Positions 63,127-64,000 of a DNA stretch of 64,000 bases are shown in pieces. The stretch comes from JABFRZ01 sp964631945 (GTDB lineage Bacteria; Planctomycetota; UBA1135; GCA-002686595), in the NCBI GenBank assembly GCA_964631945.1, contig CAZWAY010000007.1:1-64000 (forward strand). The letters are read 5' to 3'. The translations under genes were made by a program, and so were the position numbers. How positions within the stretch are numbered: position 1 is the stretch's first letter; the number at the start of each line of letters is the position of its first letter. The notes under the pieces are model-generated. The model saw only the letters and a list, made by a program, of their open reading frames with translations. It was not told the DNA's origin and made no database searches.

Positions 63127-64000
63127 TCACTGATCGGAGTAGGCGATGCCGATGGCGGACAGCTCCGGGCTCAGGCTCGTCTGGATGTTGCCGACGAACG
63201 TGATGCGCATCTGCACGAAGCGCGACCCGTCGATGGTGTCGATGTCCGGGGACCAGGTCGAGATGCCGTTCTTGAACTGGACGCTGCCCGGGAAATCGGC
63301 GCTCCCCAGGATGGCGTGAGTACTCGCCGGCGGCGGGAACACGGCGAAGATCTCGCCGTAGGCGTTGAGGCGTTGGGCGTTGAAGGGGAACTGACTCTCG
63401 TCGACGACCGTGCCGAGCTGGAGGTCGAGGTCCGACAGCGTGAAGCCGCTCGCACCGCGGAACTCGACGATGACCTGCGTGCCGTTGGGTTGATCGCCGC
63501 TCTCCGGCAGCACGACGGGGTCGACCAGGTCCGGACTGGCCCGGTTCGTATCGAACCACACCGAGTGCACGCGGGCGATCCGCGTGACCACGTCGAGCTG
63601 GCCCACGTAGAACGAGTTGTCGGCCGCGAGCACGGTGGGTCGGCCGGGCGGAGTGCTGTTGGGGTCGAAGCCCCCTTGCGGGGTCGTCTCCAGGTCGGGA
63701 TCGACCTGCACGGCCACGCCGGAGGTGTTGAAGCCTCCCGTCGAGAAGCTGCGGAAGCACGGCAGCGGCGAGGAGTTGATGGCCAGCGAGATGTCGAAGG
63801 CGTTCAGGCCGATGGAGTTGGAAGGGAAACAGCGGAACTCCATCAGCAGCGGCAGACCGAAGGATGGCACCGCGTTCGCGCTCGCAATGTTGCCCAGGGT
63901 GTCTTCGAGGAAGAGCGGAGCGCCTTGCTCGATGTCGAGCGGAATGCCGGCCCCCTGCGGGCCCCCCTTGGCGATCACCGCCGTGTCGCGCCAGAGATAG
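63127..64000 (-). CDS. C-terminal part of a further surface protein (cut by window end)
   Basis: The reading frame is open to the right edge, so only the last 290 or so residues are seen. It is beta-rich, with a VQVDPDLETTPQGG segment and an ending FVQMRITFVGNIQTSLSPELSAIGIAYSD. It follows the same strand and spacing as the previous genes and probably belongs to the same surface group, though I see no Gly-rich block in the visible part. Confidence 0.7.
   Translation of the reverse strand, partial: YLWRDTAVIAKGGPQGAGIPLDIEQGAPLFLEDTLGNIASANAVPSFGLPLLMEFRCFPSNSIGLNAFDISLAINSSPLPCFRSFSTGGFNTSGVAVQVDPDLETTPQGGFDPNSTPPGRPTVLAADNSFYVGQLDVVTRIARVHSVWFDTNRASPDLVDPVVLPESGDQPNGTQVIVEFRGASGFTLSDLDLQLGTVVDESQFPFNAQRLNAYGEIFAVFPPPASTHAILGSADFPGSVQFKNGISTWSPDIDTIDGSRFVQMRITFVGNIQTSLSPELSAIGIAYSDQ

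Noticed and set aside
1..64000. tRNA, rRNA, prophage or transposon genes
   Set aside because: I looked for tRNA-like cloverleaf patterns, transposase or integrase motifs and phage genes and found none. Short RNAs cannot be excluded by eye.

Overview
The window is very GC-rich, bacterial, and almost fully coding, with most third codon positions G or C. It carries no rRNA or tRNA gene, no CRISPR array and no mobile element that I can recognise. The gene content fits a deep-branching, high-GC member of the Planctomycetota. The main pointers are FG-GAP/VCBS surface proteins, Asp-rich DCNGNGIPD-type calcium-binding repeats joined to SdrD-B-like domains, large glycine-rich Ig-like lipoproteins, and a multihaem cytochrome with HEAT and TPR repeats. 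The phylum assignment is inference from gene families, not a computed placement.

Layout. 1-4.1 kb (+): a DUF4340-like membrane protein, an eight-haem cytochrome with HEAT/TPR repeats, a LapA-like membrane protein and a hotdog thioesterase. 4.2-7.7 kb (-): a thioredoxin-like protein, CorA and an unknown protein. 7.8-9.3 kb (+): a nucleotidyltransferase-like protein with a small overlapping partner, then a lipoprotein. 9.3-10.9 kb (-): YchF and RidA. 10.9-18.1 kb: a SnoaL-like lipoprotein, an FG-GAP protein interrupted by an in-frame TGA, a methyltransferase, CoaD (-), ComEC and a HEAT protein. 18.2-23.4 kb (-): a subtilase with PKD domains, and an aldehyde dehydrogenase. 23.6-27.7 kb (+): a small membrane protein and a secreted SdrD-B-like repeat protein. 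27.8-33.3 kb (-): a tightly coupled TolC/HlyD/MacB-type export operon. 33.4-40.2 kb (-): housekeeping and transport genes (SLC13 permease, CutA, proline dehydrogenase, phosphoesterases, amidohydrolase). 40.2-43.2 kb (-): a Gly-rich Ig-like lipoprotein. 43.6-45.2 kb (+): a HEAT lipoprotein and TatD. 45.2-50.4 kb (-): a type IV pilus set (pilin, PilC, PilB, PilT). 50.7-54.4 kb (-): an EF-G-like GTPase, an OmpA-family lipoprotein and a prepilin peptidase. 54.5-64 kb (-): four more members of the Ig-like lipoprotein group, the last cut by the window end.

The most interesting observation is at 11475-12728. Two open segments of one FG-GAP protein lie in the same frame, separated only by a TGA. The TGA is followed at a suitable distance by a perfect 7-bp hairpin whose loop is AGGTC, close to the apical loop of the E. 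coli fdhF selenocysteine insertion element. The best reading is one 417-residue secreted selenoprotein with a Sec-Cys pair at residues 103-104. Two 100-N runs (18888-18987 and 25237-25336) are scaffold placeholders inside tandem-repeat coding regions. They break or distort two genes that are almost certainly intact in the organism.

The pilus ATPases, platform protein, pilin and prepilin peptidase form a near-complete type IV pilus or type II-like export core. The many exported proteins nearby suggest a region devoted to the cell surface, mixed with ordinary housekeeping genes.
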